Assembly (NCBI RefSeq): GCF_907165205.1
Contig: NC_058189.1
Location: forward strand, 44,170,270-44,234,269
Length of the DNA: 64,000 nt
Direction: 5' to 3'
Origin: Coccinella septempunctata
Lineage: Eukaryota > Arthropoda > Insecta > Coleoptera > Coccinellidae
In this document: in pieces, positions 10,866 to 23,221 of the stretch
Layout of the letters: each line of letters opens with the position of its first letter
How positions within the stretch are numbered: position 1 is the first letter of the stretch
The notes under the pieces: generated by a model
Database searches by the model: none
What the model was told of the DNA's origin: nothing
The model's input: only the letters and a program-made list of their open reading frames with translations
Translations under genes and position numbers: made by a program

Positions 10866-11127
10866 TCTATATCAATAAAAGAGGATCCATGGTTTACTTC
10901 AAAATGCTTTATTGTTCAAACGATCGCACCAAATTGGACAATTCTTTTTTTGTTGTGTTTATTATTGTTAGGGCAAGGTTCATATAACAAAATATTCCCA
11001 AAAAAAAATTGTACAGAACAGAAAAAAAGGCATTCCTTTTTCTTACGACCAATCGAGCAATCACGATGAGTTAGTTATTATTATCTACCCTAGAAATAAT
11101 TTAAATGGCAAAACTAGGTTCAGCTAA
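10866..11127 (+). mobile_element. Helitron-like short element, copy 1
   Basis: It is about 95 percent identical by eye to 31221-31495. It begins TCTATATCAATAAAAGAGGA and ends with AAACTAGGTTCAGCTAA. The other copy keeps the fuller terminus TTTGCCGAGTCAGCTAGTT, which this copy has lost in part. Lack of inverted ends, a TC-type start and a CAGCTAGT-type end with no target duplication suggest a non-autonomous Helitron/Helentron derivative. The interior is AT-rich and non-coding, despite chance frames. Confidence 0.6.
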
Positions 11128-12205
11128 TAATTAATAATATAGCTATTATAATACATACTTGAATATAAAGATTCAAGATTCTTTTGAGAAATTGAAGAAA
11201 TATATAATAATATAATGAAATCGTATAATCATTCATGTAATTTTAATTACATTGCAAATCATGTAATTATTTTCACCGAGAAAACTTTGCTTAGGTATAA
11301 ACTCTTCTGTTGTGAGAATCTTACACATTAAAAGGACTACCAGAATGTGAGGTGTTGCCAGCACAAAGCATCAAAGTTTCCACTTTCGTCGAAAAGATGG
11401 AACCACTTAACGAACGTATTTTTTCATTTTCACCAGGATACGAATTGTAGCCAATGGCGAGATTTTTCGAGAAATTTTTTCATGTCGAAATTCATAAAAG
11501 AGATAATTTCACCTCGGAAAGTTAATGACATGAATGAATCTTTGTTCTTCAATGAAAATATTTTATTAATTCTTTTTTGTTTGACGAATGAAAAAATTTC
11601 TGACTTTCCGCGTTGACGAACTAATTGAATTGAATTACAATGAAATCCCCATATAAATTAGTGGTTTCTGACGTAGGATATACATTTACTCCTTTTGAAT
11701 TGACCACTAAAACTGTGTAGACCGCTCTTAAATTATTTTGTATTGCAGTTCCATAAAAAAATTGGTGATATTCTTTGGACTTCAGCAGTATAGGATTTCC
11801 TTCCCTTAATCGACATGAAACATTTGAAGATGTATTTATTGTACAGGGTGATTTCACAAACTTTTCAGAACTATTCAAATTTGTGTGTTACATACGGTCC
11901 AGCAAATCGAATGATTTTTGAATGCAGTTTTCTGGAACCTCATGGGAGCTATCTCCATTCCATTATCGATGATTTCATTCAGAAGATGGTATGGTTTTAA
12001 TTTCCATTCAAATTTGAAATCAGAATCTAGAACTCCTTGATACTACACATGGGAGTTTTTCGTTATTCTCTAGGTGGTCTCTAACTACCTAGAGAATTAG
12101 AAAATTTCCCATTTTATCCCGGACATCCAGTATATATTGTGATGACAGTTTAAGTGTCTGAAATACATTGAACTGTAAAAAAAATAGAATGGCATCTCGA
12201 TGCAG
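11128..12205. other. Unassigned; possible decayed TACAGGGTG element at 11843
   Basis: Most of this stretch shows nothing. GTACAGGGTGATTTCACAAA at about 11842 resembles a MITE head, and CATCCAGTATA near 12126-12136 could be the opposite end of such an element, but the ends match poorly. A small hairpin (CTCTAGGTGGTCTC with ACTACCTAGAG, 12071-12103) lies between. Confidence 0.3.
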
Positions 12206-12411
12206 GCAAACTGAGGAAGACTGAAAGGGGAGATGTAGAGCAATCTATCTCTTTCTGCGCTCTGTCAATTGGTTTATAACGATGCAAACAAAAACAACCC
12301 GGGGCGTTGAAGGGAGACGACTGCTGCGTCCGACGTCTGATACGGTTATTCGATTGGTTGCCGAACCATTAGAAATAGATGGGTTGCTCTACATATTCCG
12401 TCTCAGTTGGA
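12206..12411. mobile_element. 206-bp MITE with imperfect inverted repeats
   Basis: The left end (AACTGAGGAAGACTGAAAGG, then GGAGATGTAGAGCAATCTAT) and the reverse complement of the right end (AACTGAGACGGAATATGTAG, then AGCAACCCATCTATTTC) pair over about 45 bp. The interior is GC-richer than its surroundings and non-coding. The superfamily is unknown. Confidence 0.6.
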
Positions 12412-13400
12412 CCACTTTTCGTCGTATTTCGGTACCTAAGAGGCCCTTCCAATTCTTTTAGAGTTCAATGCTGTAATACAATATAATGAAGGTTTTAGCG
12501 CATGTCTGCATGCTGCCACAACCTTCATTACATCCAGTATATATTTCTGGTCTTTTTGAATTTTTGGAAACTGTTATCATCGTACTTTTTTCTACTGGAG
12601 ATTATTTCAATCATATAAATATAATTTACTTCTCATTATTAGTCAGAGCACCCTTCGTCAACAAAATGCCTGGCGATTTTTTTCTGATTACTTCAAGATC
12701 AAGAACTCCAGAACCCTTTCTTTTTCATCGAAAAATAGCATTACAACCCTTTTTTTGAAAAAAACGGAGCAGCGTAACCTCACGCAGCTAATTTGCTTTT
12801 TTCATTCGAATTCACGATTTGCCGATCAGGAACTGCACAACTCCTTTAAATTTACCCAGAACTCCAATAAAATAGTGTTTATCAAAAAAGTCGGCGCCAA
12901 CTTCACACGAGTAAAAGAGATACATAGCACATTCAGCGGAGTCATAACTCTAAATGAAAAATTTCCTCAATGCTACAGGTGACCTCAGATCGATAGCATG
13001 CAGTGTAGCGACTTAGCTACGCATGAACTTATCGAAAGATTAAAAGAAAACCGCAAAAGTTCAAATCCAACTAGCAGCAGGTAAATCAGAATACCATATG
13101 CAGAGACGTAGAGACCCGCTCACTTGCACACTCTTCCACTCCGAAGACAACAAACTCAGGTAAGAAGGTGACAAAGCCGTGTACTAGTGGGAGTCGACTG
13201 AGAGGACGATATAAATCCTTAGGGGAATAGAAGGAGATCGAAAAACTTCTTAAACAATCGCGAATAACCGTGGTCAGTCGGGTTATTGCGCCATTACGAC
13301 CAACGAGGATCTCAACTCTTGAGACTCAAGAACAAGAACTAGTCAAGTGCTCACCTCTGACGTAGACGGCTCGATCGAGCCCGCATAGAGTTGAGTTCAC
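12412..13400. other. Unassigned sequence upstream of candidate exon
   Basis: A short hairpin (AATGAAGGTT / AACCTTCATT, 12486-12533) is the only clear structure. From about 13000 the base composition becomes more balanced (restriction-like variety, few homopolymers), which would suit a promoter-proximal region for the exon at 13575. I see no TATA box. TCAGT at 13407-13411 matches the arthropod initiator core but could be chance. Confidence 0.35.
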
Positions 13401-13574
13401 AACTTTTCAGTAACTGCCAGAAACGGATCTGTCGCAACACTGGCTTCGATCGGTCGTCTTCTGAAAATTTAATAGTGCTGTTCATATAAATGTGTGTTTT
13501 TGTGTCCTGTTGCTAATTGAAGGATTTTATTGGATTATAGGGTGTGTGATAGGAAATTCTTGAGCGGTTTCCGA

Positions 13575-13620
13575 ATGTCGAGTTCTTCGATTGCTGCCAG
13601 CTATCAACCGGTCTTTGCAG
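13575..13620 (+). CDS. Candidate first coding exon of an unidentified host gene
   Basis: The sequence CCGAATGTC starts a frame that encodes MSSSSIAASYQPVFA plus one base, then a good splice donor CAG/GTGAG at 13621. Codons are balanced in GC, unlike the AT-rich surroundings. The residue mix (Ser, Ala, Tyr, Gln, Pro, Val) looks like a disordered N-terminus of a regulatory protein, but I do not recognise it. A short upstream frame (ATG near 13487, TAA 24 bases later) would lie in the leader. No downstream exon is evident in the window, so the first intron would exceed 50 kb, which is not rare for insect developmental genes. This is inference from one start codon and one donor site and may be chance. 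Confidence 0.3.
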
Positions 13621-15286
13621 GTGAGACTTTATAGAGACCATCCTGTTTCTGTACTGTTATCAGCCGACCACGTTTCACGGTTGTCGATGATTCTCAACTT
13701 TTTCCATCAGATAGAATGATACCAGTCGATGGTCAAGACTGATCGTACCTTTGGGAGTTCTTCATGTAATGAATAATTAATATTTTCGTTGTGTAATACG
13801 ATAGCATGGAAAACAGGAATTTAAATTTCTTCCCCGTACTCAGAGAGTATTCGTTCAATTTGAATATTCAACGTATATAGCAACACCTTTTTCCATTAGG
13901 AAAAATTACATTTTAATTATTATCCCATCGGCGATTCCTATCGATATAAACATTTTTTCAAGATATAATTGCGACATACGTAATGAAACAGGTTACATAT
14001 TAATTATGTTTGGATTTATGTAGGTATGACATAACAGGTTAGATGTCGGTATATTTAAATTTTTTGCTGGAACTCCCTCTAGTCTGCTGGTAGATATGGT
14101 AAAAATGCCTTGCATTGGTGGATTACCAATCATTTTCTTGTCCTGAACTCCTTAATCCTGGATGTGTATGCAAAACATCGATATTTCCGAGGATATTTCA
14201 TAGAGATCGATGTAACAGTTGTAGAACTAATGTAAACCATCGATGCTCCCAAAGAAAAGTCAGAGATTTCTGGCTACAAATGTGAAGGTCACTTAAATTG
14301 CACCTCTTGTAAGCTTTCTCAAAGAACCTTCAAAAAACTTCTACCAGAACCGATTATCCTTCAATTAAGAAAGTAATTGGAGGACCAAATGACCAGGCGA
14401 TTTGATCTGTTTCAGCTTGATCATGAAATTGTATTTGTGTCGCGCTTCTAGTTATGATATTCCTAAGATCCATTGACCAAAAACGACAACAAAAACTCGA
14501 AAACAATAGTACACAAAAATTCGATGTTTTCGACTATTACATAGAACTACTTCCGATGTATACAGGGTATACGAAATTGCTTGATTTTTGCTGTTTCTGG
14601 TATTTCTAGACTAGATAGGTAAACGATTTTGAAAATATGTCAAAACTTTTTTATTTTCGAAAATATCTGAAAACGATAAAAACTTTCTGCAGGCACCTCT
14701 TCACGACACTACAATCAACATTCTTTATCTCCTGAATTAATTGTGGAAATAAATAACTTCTTCATTTTAAATATGGATGGTTTCTTTTTTTGATCTCATG
14801 ATATACAAAAAAAATTGCTCTCCAAAGAAATATATATACATATACATATATCGATCTAGAGACCAGTTCACCGCCGAGAATCGATACACACCCTTATTTT
14901 GCTGCATATATATCGATGTATTATTAATTCCTTAATCAAGGCAAAATCATCATTCGAGTCATCATTTTATTGAAATTTAAATTTTTGATAGAATTCTATG
15001 AAACCTTTGACCACAAAATTGTTCACTCCTACAAAAATCTCCATCTCTTCGATACGAATTAAAACTTTCCATTCATAGAATTTCATTTGTTAGCTGAAAC
15101 ATCTATAACTTCAATAGAATCATGTAATTCATGTTACACTTAATTTGAATAAATATCGAGCAGAATTTCTATAATAAATTCCAATATAACTCATAAAAAG
15201 TTCTCGAAACGAGTACCATTATTCTGTAAACAAATTGGACATCTTTTTTTAACAGAATTCAACGAATTCAACCGAGTATTCAACCT
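13621..15286. other. Unassigned AT-rich sequence
   Basis: If the exon at 13575 is real, this is the start of its first intron. A lone TACAGGGTATACGAAATTGC at 14565 resembles a MITE head without a partner. No genes are seen. Confidence 0.4.
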
Positions 15287-15551
15287 TGGAACATAGATAC
15301 ATGGAATGGACATTCAGTGCTACGCAATGAATTATTTGTAGAACACACATTCGATGTTTCTCTGTCTAGCGCGACACTAAGGCAGTGGTGTTATATTGAA
15401 AAATTTACATACTTCCTATCTATTCGTACTGATAATCGATGTGACAATAGTGTCCGAGTCAACTGCCTGAATTGTGATTGGCGACACTAAGCAACTATCT
15501 CACTCCAGTCTTTGGAATGTTTATTTTCCATTACATGTATCTATGTTCTAA
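15287..15551. mobile_element. ~265-bp MITE
   Basis: AACATAGATACATGGAATGG at 15290 and the reverse complement of the sequence ending CTATGTT at 15547 (AACATAGATACATGTAATGG) form terminal repeats of about 25-35 bp. The interior carries two direct copies of GCGACACTAAG (15380 and 15481). It is non-coding. Confidence 0.7.
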
Positions 15552-15635
15552 GTATGCAACAGCATAACGCGGGAAATATCTCTGATATTCCTGACTCTGA
15601 CTCTTTGCTCTAAATCAGCCCTATTTATGACAAGA

Positions 15636-15795
15636 ATGTTGGGAATTTAATTTTTGACATATCCCCATACGAAAAAATCCAAAGGATTGAGGTCTGGTGA
15701 TCTTGCTGGCCAGGCAATAGGACCATGCTTTTTCATCCTCTAATTCCCGAATAAATTATCCGATTTGAAAAGTGATGCATTCGAGGATGTAGGTC
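15636..15795 (-). pseudogene. Mariner-type transposase catalytic remnant
   Basis: Read on the minus strand, the stretch encodes GPIAWPARSPDLNPLDFFVW followed by GYVKN. This is the third catalytic block of mariner-type DDE transposases, the WPxRSPDLxPLDFFLWG signature with the acidic residue in LD. Upstream on the same strand only fragments in other frames survive. There is no start, no first or second Asp and no recognisable ends, so it is an isolated scrap of an old element. Confidence 0.75.
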
Positions 15796-15940
15796 CATAT
15801 CTCGGTCCATATCGTTCTGATATGAAAGTTGTTCTTGTCCTCGTTCTTGTCTATTGCAATGCTTCTTTTTGGAAATTAACTAGAGCAAGAAGAAAAGGCT
15901 CATCCTTGAAAACACGCTGTATGATCAGTATCAGTATATA

Positions 15941-16085
15941 CTAGCTGTATTCGGGTTCGACTTTCGGAAAGTCCGAGAATGGTTCTAGAACTGCGCAGAG
16001 GATTCGATACTAGGGCTCAACAGTTTTGCGCAGTTCTAGAACAATTCTCGGACTGTCCGATATTCGAACCCGAATACAGCCCTAG
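15941..16085. mobile_element. 145-bp foldback MITE
   Basis: CTAGCTGTATTCGGGTTCGA at the left pairs with the right arm read in reverse (CTAGGGCTGTATTCGGGTTC) and the pairing continues for about 55 bp through CCGAGAATNGTTCTAGAACT. Only about 25 bp in the middle are unpaired, so almost the whole element is a hairpin. Confidence 0.85.
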
Positions 16086-16121
16086 AGTCATATTGAAATG
16101 ATTGATTGTCAGACAGAGAAT

Positions 16122-16846
16122 ATACAGAATGGTCAAAATTCGTTATCTACTGAGGGGATCTCGAGCATAGCAGCTAGAAGAAAACGGATGACACATTCTC
16201 GAGCTCTTTTTTCATGAATAATTCTAATTCGAGTTCTGATATGAGAACATAATCGGCCCATCATTTCTAGATTTTGAGTTATGAACAAAAATTGAGGAAT
16301 TCCCATATTCAATGATACTGAATTAGTCGCTTGTTTCAACTCGAACTCGAAAACCATTATGATATTCTACAGGCACTTTTTAATGAGTAATTCGAAACTG
16401 ATTTTATTAAATTTTTCGATCCAGCCGTTTTCGTATTCTAATTTTCAAAATGTAAACTCGCTGCAAATTTTTTTGCTGATTTAAAAAATGTATCATATGT
16501 TACTATTCACCTAAATATTGAAAAAATAAATATGAACTTATTTTTGCTTCCTCTTGTCACCATAGTGAGATTTTTCGTTGACTCAATACTCAGTCTGATT
16601 GAAATCACCGATTGTCTTTTTCTATATGAATCTATTTCTATTTAAGCCTCGATTTAAGCATTATTGAAAATATCAGTTTCTAAATTTTTGTTCATAACTC
16701 AAAATCTAGAAATGATAGACCGATTCTGTTTTCAGATTTGAATTACTCAGTGAAAAACGAGGTAAAAAAGGACTCGAGAATGAGATCTCCGTTTTTTCTC
16801 GAGATCCCCTCAGTTGTAGTAGAAAACGAAATTTGCCCACCCTGTA
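16122..16846. mobile_element. 725-bp element with ~170-bp inverted arms
   Basis: It starts TACAGAATGGTCAAAATTCG and ends CGAAATTTGCCCACCCTGTA. Matching arms include CTGAGGGGATCTCGAG, CATTCTCGAG, the AATTC-rich middle and ATTTCTAGATTTTGAGTTAT, which recurs inverted at about 16694. TACAG-type ends link it to the other TACAGGGTG elements in the window, although the internal sequence is unrelated. Chance frames in both arms (16133-16357, 16706-16924) are mirror-related sequence, not genes. Confidence 0.8.
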
Positions 16847-18935
16847 CATAATCATATTGATCGCTGCTCTCCAAACATAACAACTTCGAAATGAAGCTCC
16901 GCACAGAATGAAAACTGCTTTCAATAAACGGCAGAAGTTTTTAACGAAATCATTATCATTTTTGAAGTATTTATAGCCTAAAGTAAAAAAAAATTTTGAA
17001 GAGAAAATTCGGTTTTAAAATTTTTTCAAATAAAAAATTGTGTTAAATTTTGATAAAATTCCATTATGAATCACCGAATTTTGGAAAATTGAATTTTGAT
17101 CTGTGTCTACTAGGTACAAATTATAATTCAAATTAACCAACCTGTTCATTTTTTGACTTTCTTTTTCTTTGGTTATTTATATTCCTCACGAACCAAAGTT
17201 TTTATCGAAACTTTGTTTCCTCTAATAATATTCTACAAGGTGACTTTTACAAATTTTCGCTATTGGACTAAAGTGACAGATGGATGGATGGGTATTGAAC
17301 TTCGGATTGAATTGAATGAGTTACTATCGTTTTCGTTCGAAACTAATCAAGTGTAGGTAGGTACATGACACATAATTTTTTTCGACCTCTATAAAGCGAA
17401 CAGTCGCACTGAATGTTCATCCATAAACCTTCAACCAAGACTCGTCCGAGCACTCGTCATAAGGAATGAGAGCATGCTGTGAATTATGTGTAATGATGCG
17501 AATGAGGAAATCAAAATGACTTTGAACCCTCAGCGAATCATGGGAAAAATGGAAATTCCAGCAGGGAGTTCATTCAACTATTGTACAAGATTACCCACTT
17601 ATATAATGCAACCATCATTTAACTACTGCATAACGTTTATTAATGGTGCTAATTGCTAATTTGAACCAGCCTGAAAACCACATGGTCGTTCACTGCCACC
17701 ATAAGCATGTTTCTATTGGAATAACAAATTCACACAGCGAATGGTTCATCTGAATGCTGAAACGGCCGTTCCAGCGTACTTAGTTGAGCCCAAATAAGTC
17801 AGTTACACCGGCTGTTTTTTCAGCGGTCGTTATAGACGAAGACACCGTTTCGATTCTCGTTGAGCCTCTCTAGATGTGGATCGAGATAAAGAAGCAGTTT
17901 TACAACCATAGGATATCAATGTACGTCTGATATATTACCTTTCCATCAGATAAAGTTTTTAAATTGCATAAAAAAACAGTGCGACAACTATTGTGCGTTA
18001 TTTTCATTGCCGTTTCAAGGACGTAAAACAAAGAATTCGGTGTAATAAATCTCTGTATGAATTGTGTACCCGTTGCCGTATAGCTGCATGAGCAAAAACT
18101 CATGCAAAGCGCTGCTTGCAAGCATCAATTATCATCGTCACATAAACATAACTCATGATTCCTCCAATTATTCCCTTATTAGATCCAGACTGAAAATTAT
18201 AAAGCTACTGCCTCGAGCTCCATTATATAAACCATATGGTGTCTGCCCCTGTATTTGCTCATTGCATTTCTGTTTTGTCGTTTTGATTTGCTTGTTTCTT
18301 CGAAATTATCCCTGCTGTGCATGACTCTCTGTAAAGCATACTCGATTAGGCGGAGGATGTAACTGACTTTTCAGATATCTCTTTCAGTTCACTATTACCT
18401 ACTAATGATACACCTCTGGAATCAAGTACTGAAATAATACTACACTTGTTATGATTTTGTTTCGAGACACTAATATTCAAGAAAAAAATGAAAATCAGGA
18501 AAGCACTAATTTTGAGTCAAGAGCTTCTGCACACTGCACACTATCAAAATTGACAACCAAAAAAGCAGTCTTCGAAGATTCTTCAAAGTTCGATCTTGAC
18601 AAAATAGCAAGGCCAATTGTTTGCTGAGATACAGAAGAGATTCAATTTCCTAGAAACGACCCCACGAATGTTTCTACAAGAATTCCGAGAAGAATTCGTT
18701 TCAGCACTCCAGAAACAGATAAATTCAATTATGTAGATCGTTGATTTTTTGATGTCTATAACTACTGGAGAAAAGGGAGTAGCTTCCAAAGTTGGGGAAT
18801 AAAATTAAAAAAAAATTAAATTACTGAAAAATAAGAACTGATTTTTCAACATAACACCTGACTAAAATACAGAAGACATTAATTGAACGGTTGCAAATTC
18901 GAAGGTTTAGGTGACAATTTTATTATTCGGAGATA
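16847..18935. other. Unassigned sequence
   Basis: No coding exon is recognised. About 17390-17890 is less AT-rich and free of repeats, so it could be conserved non-coding DNA, but only comparison would tell. Confidence 0.35.
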
Positions 18936-19636
18936 TACAGGGTGAGTCTTTGACTCGTACAAATATTTCAACAGTAGATTTTTGAGATTAAAAGAAACAC
19001 TTTTTCCTATACCATTTTTTTCCGTATCGGCTGAGTATAAAAGATACAGGCTGTTCAAAAACTATAAAACAATCTTATTTTTTGTTCTCACAAACGGTGT
19101 TATCGAATGAAATGAATTTCGTAATACAGTCTTTCCGAGTTTTTCATTTATTCTATGAATCGTTTTCGAACACAAGATATCACCCAAGATTTCTCATTAT
19201 GCCCATGACGTACCAAAAAAATACCAAAAATTCAAAGAACCCAACTCTATCTAATGAATATTTGAACTATTTGAAAGAATTCTTCATGTTTTCTCGTATA
19301 AAGCGCCGTTTTCGAGTAATTTAATGTCCAAAAATAAAAAATATCTGTGATATTCGGAAAATTAGATATACTTCTGTTGAATGCAACTCTGTTTAAAAGA
19401 TCCAGAAATGTCATAGTGTCATAGACTCGGTCATAGATTTAGCTTGTTACTCTGAAGGAAATTTTATTTCTCCAGGGGTAGCATAGCTCGTTATGGAAAC
19501 TTAAAATGGCTGTATCTTTTTATCAGGGCTGAATCAGAAAAAATCTCGGAAAAAATGGTATAGGATAAAAGTGTTTTTTTTTTACCGCAAGAATCTACTG
19601 TTGAAATATTCGATCGAGTCAAAGACTCACTCTGTT
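18936..19636 (+). mobile_element. GTCTTTGACTCG MITE family, copy 2 (full length)
   Basis: This is the best complete copy, about 700 bp. The left end is TACAGGGTGAGTCTTTGACT. The right end, on the other strand, reads ACAGAGTGAGTCTTTGACTC. The arms pair over about 70 bp (ACAAATATTTCAACAGTAGA, then AAACACTTTTTCC and ACCATTTTTTCCG). Internal landmarks in order are AAAGATACAGGCTGTT, ATCGAATGAAATGAATTTCG, AAGATATCACCCAAG, CCAAAAATTCAAAGAACCC, AAAAGATCCAGAAATG and GGGGTAGCATAGCTC. There is no transposase. Homology among the seven copies in this window shows recent or repeated amplification. Confidence 0.9.
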
Positions 19637-21047
19637 TAAGTAAAACTAAATAAAATGAAGAATTTGGAGAAATAATTATTTACATATTTTCGTAGAAAAC
19701 AATTGTACATATATACAATCTTGTATATACAGCAAGTTTATGAAAAACTAACAAACGAGGAGTCCAAGGATGTGATTCAAAATCAGCATTCAGATGAGTC
19801 TCGAGATGCCTCATGATCTTGAAAATGGGCTCGATGCCCATGTGCTAGGTTCACACCGGTCTCGATGCCTCTATACATTAAATGAATAAAGCTCTTATAT
19901 TTTGATTTGACGTAACAAAGGTTCGTAGAATACTCATTTTTCGGTGGGTATGTGTGGACTTTTCGAGCTTCTGACTTGTCTAACTCATTTCTCAAAATTT
20001 TTCTTGAGACAAACTATAAGTTTGTCCGCCCTGTACACACATGTTTGCAATATTCGTGAATCGGTATGTACTAATTTCATAAATGGGAAAGGCAAGGGGC
20101 AAAATCATCTGACTTAAGGGGTTCGGAAAATGGCATATTTGTCGAAACCGCGTCTCGCCAGTCGCGTGAAAAACAGAAGAGAAAAGAATAATCATGCAGA
20201 CCGTTTCAAGAACACTCTTAACTAAACCCTGAAGCCAGATGGCAGTGGCAAGATACCGGAAAAGCCGGAGAAAATTCAGATTTTCGATGTTAACCAAACG
20301 CAAATGTAAACAAATCTACGTCAGTTTGACAATACTGACAAAAGAGAGGTTACTGATACTGATACTGATTGCTGGGTGTGTTGGAAGGATAAACCAAACC
20401 TGCCACTGCGACCAAGCGGTCTATTGTAGCACACAGGCAAGCTCGTAGAGCTAGAACTCTCCCTCCAGTCCCATCCTACTCAAAAAGGAGATGATGTCGG
20501 AGGGGGATTGATTCTTGAGTTCCTGTAGGACCATCTTCGAAGAACCAAATACTTCAAGTCTGACCGTGTCAAAATTTTAAAATTCCAAGGATAAAAAATT
20601 CAGGGTTTACTACTAGGTACGTTTTCGACCATTTCAACTGCGTCATCTTATCGTGAATTCAAAGCTCTACCCATGCACTTATATCTTTCTCAGTCATCAG
20701 ACATATCATGCATGATTTGGTTTTATAACATTGCCATCCGAATTTCTCGGGTATGCGCTCAATGCACAGCATGCATTTTACGATACGCGATTAAAAGGAC
20801 GCCGAAAATCTGTGATATGCTGCAAATGTTGGCGGTTCCTTTTATCCTTCAGAAGTTATTGAGGTGTGTGCGGATTGTGACCATGCTTAGATAATTCTTG
20901 TGAAGAATATTCATTCGGATAACCTCAGAGGGTGGAAAGAATCGGTTGTATTAATTAATTATTTACCTCGTGTTGCATTCCTTGCATCTCCTCTCATACT
21001 GTATTGTTATTTTTTTATAGGGGTATTGAAAAAATTATAGATTTGTA
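19637..21047. other. Unassigned sequence with a MITE-end scrap
   Basis: A CCGCCCTGTACACAC stretch near 20027-20041 looks like the end of a TACAGGG-type element whose other end is not visible. ATGGGCTCGATGCCCAT (19825-19841) is a small hairpin. The sequence from about 20090 to 20540 is GC-richer and repeat-free, but no frame in it is convincingly coding. Confidence 0.35.
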
Positions 21048-21801
21048 TACAGGGTGAGTCTTTGACTCGTACAAATATTTCAACTGTAGATTCTTGAAGT
21101 CAATAGAAAAACTTTTTTCCTTTATCATTTTTACAAGGTGTTGAAAAAAAATGTTATTTTTTTTTTTATTTAGTTATAACTCACAACGGTTTCATCGATT
21201 GAAATGACTTTCGGAATATAGTTTTTCATTTATTTTCAAACAAAAGATATCACCTAAGTGTTTCAGTTTTCTCATTATGACCATAATTGATGTAGTTTTT
21301 TTGTTTGTTTAGGTTTATATGCTGAATACATTAAATATTATGCTTATTACCTTGTAATTGGGATCTTCCTGTTGGGTAAATAAAGATATATTATTATTAT
21401 AACGTTCCATAAAAGTACCAAAAATTCAAATAACCCAACTCTTGAAACTAAGCTGGGCGCTATCGTAAAATATAAATATTCGTAAAATAAAAGTATTCTT
21501 CATATTTTCTCGTATTATGCGCCCTTTTCGAGTAACTTGATGTTCAAAAATAAAACATATCTGGGGAATTCGAAAAATCAGGTACTTTGGCTTAATGCAA
21601 CTCCGTTTAAAAGATCCACAGATGTGCAGTGTCACAGATTTCCCTTGTTATTCTGAGGGGAATTTTGTTTCTCCAGGGGTGGCATAGCTCATTATGAAAA
21701 TTTAAAATGGCTATAACTTTTTTTCAGGGCTGGATCGGAAAAAATGTTAAAAAAAAAGTGTTTCTTTTGACCTCAAGAATCTTCTGTTAAAATATTTCAA
21801 T
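21048..21801 (+). mobile_element. GTCTTTGACTCG MITE family, copy 3, with nested LINE tail
   Basis: It has the same order of landmarks as the copy at 18936, starting TACAGGGTGAGTCTTTGACT, but the right arm ends early after CTTTTGACCTCAAGAATCTT. A 118-bp insertion at 21283-21400 splits the block CTCATTATGACCAT / CCAAAAATTC. Confidence 0.85.
21283..21400 (+). mobile_element. Short LINE 3' end with (ATT)n tail, nested in MITE
   Basis: The insert ends GGGTAAATAAAGATATATTATTATTAT (quoted in part: AAATAAAGATAT, then an ATT run). This is the usual form of a non-LTR retrotransposon 3' terminus with a microsatellite tail. It interrupts sequence that is continuous in the sister MITE copies, which defines the insertion cleanly. 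No coding sequence remains. Confidence 0.55.
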
Positions 21802-21925
21802 AACGTCCAATTATATCAAATATATGGCTTTTATAACATTTCCCTTCAGTTAAATTTCCCATCAATCAATATTTTCTCTTGGTAGTACCCAAAAACCTTA
21901 GCAACTTTCCTTCTATGATATATAT

Positions 21926-23221
21926 GTTACGGCTAAAGATAGGTGTGAACATAAACTTAAGATTAGCCGGCTAAACTTAGGTTTAGCTTCGGGTATTTGC
22001 TAATGTTAGTTTCTTCTATCTTTAGCCGGCTAAACTTAAGTGTAACCACATCCCATCGGCTAAAAATGTAGAAGGCTTGAGGGGCGCAAATTTCCGGCAA
22101 TTAAAAGAATATAAAGAAATAGTGATACGAGTATAATCAAACTATTAATGCAATGCATTTTTTGTATGAATTTCACATATTTTAATAGCAGAAAAGCATT
22201 CTGTTGAGCAGTTGGATAAATGAGAATGAACATTATATTTGTTTCAACTTTGTCTCAACGAATTCTTTTTGACGAATCTAAAAATCTAAATGCTTGATGA
22301 CAAAATTCATGACATGCTATTTTGAGTGTGAGGGAAAACTGTAGTGTTAATGATTATTTTTCATCTTGTTATTATTCATAATTTGAGGGAAATTGAATGA
22401 GCAGACAAAAACTTCTTCACCAAAATACCAAACGTTGAATTCTAGAAAAATATAAGTAAAAGTGCCCAATCTTGTTTGTAGTTAACCGGACTATTTGGCA
22501 CAAAGATTATAGAGTTAACTCTATATCCCCCAGGATGATTCATCAAGGGTGGCAACAGGCCATATTTTGGAACCCGTATGTTCAATGACTCGGGAAGAAA
22601 TTTTTAACAAAATCAGCTAGAGAAAGTGTTTTCAACTGTGTTCATGTTCATAGTTTTTTTTTGTTCTTTTTTGCGCAAGAATTGGTTGGAAAGAAACTGC
22701 AACATTAGTTCCTAGTTCGTAATTTTTCCATAAACCCAATTATTGAATGGTAGGGAAAATATACTTTTGTTTACGGAAAAAATTTTCTATGTCTAATATC
22801 TCATTTTATTGTGGGGTCATATTATGGTTTTTCACAAATGAGGCTCGGTTTGAAGAGCATTAATCTCCTAAACAGATGAAAATAAATCGTTAAATGTAGA
22901 ATTGAAAACCCATGGGCGTTATGTAATACAACCCCAATACATTCGATGCTCTTTTGCATATTTCAATTCTAAAAATTTAAACAAAAAAGTGACCGAGTGC
23001 TTTTGTCCTCTCCCATCCGACCATTCATGAGACATCACCTCTCCGCGTGTCCATCGAATACATTTTTAGCCGTTCCGTTTTGGGTAATGTGCACATTAGC
23101 CGGCTAAAGATGAAATGCCCTGACGCGGATGAATATTTTATCGAACCTCGATCCTCGAATACAAACCTAAGTTTAGCCGGCTAATCTTAAGTTTATGCTC
23201 ACACCTATCTTTAGCCGTAAC
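21926..23221. mobile_element. 1.3-kb non-autonomous transposon with TTAGCCGGCTAA sites
   Basis: It begins GTTACGGCTAAAGATAGGTG and ends with the inverse, CACCTATCTTTAGCCGTAAC. The arms are about 60 bp and include AAACTTAAGATTAGCCGGCT. The 12-bp palindrome TTAGCCGGCTAA occurs at four positions, two near each end (about 21965, 22021, 23097, 23172), with half-sites at 22058 and 23068. Subterminal repeats of this kind are typical transposase-binding sites. The target flanks are TATAT on the left and ATATA on the right, so the duplication is TA-rich and its length ambiguous. The interior is AT-rich without a transposase frame. Confidence 0.85.
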
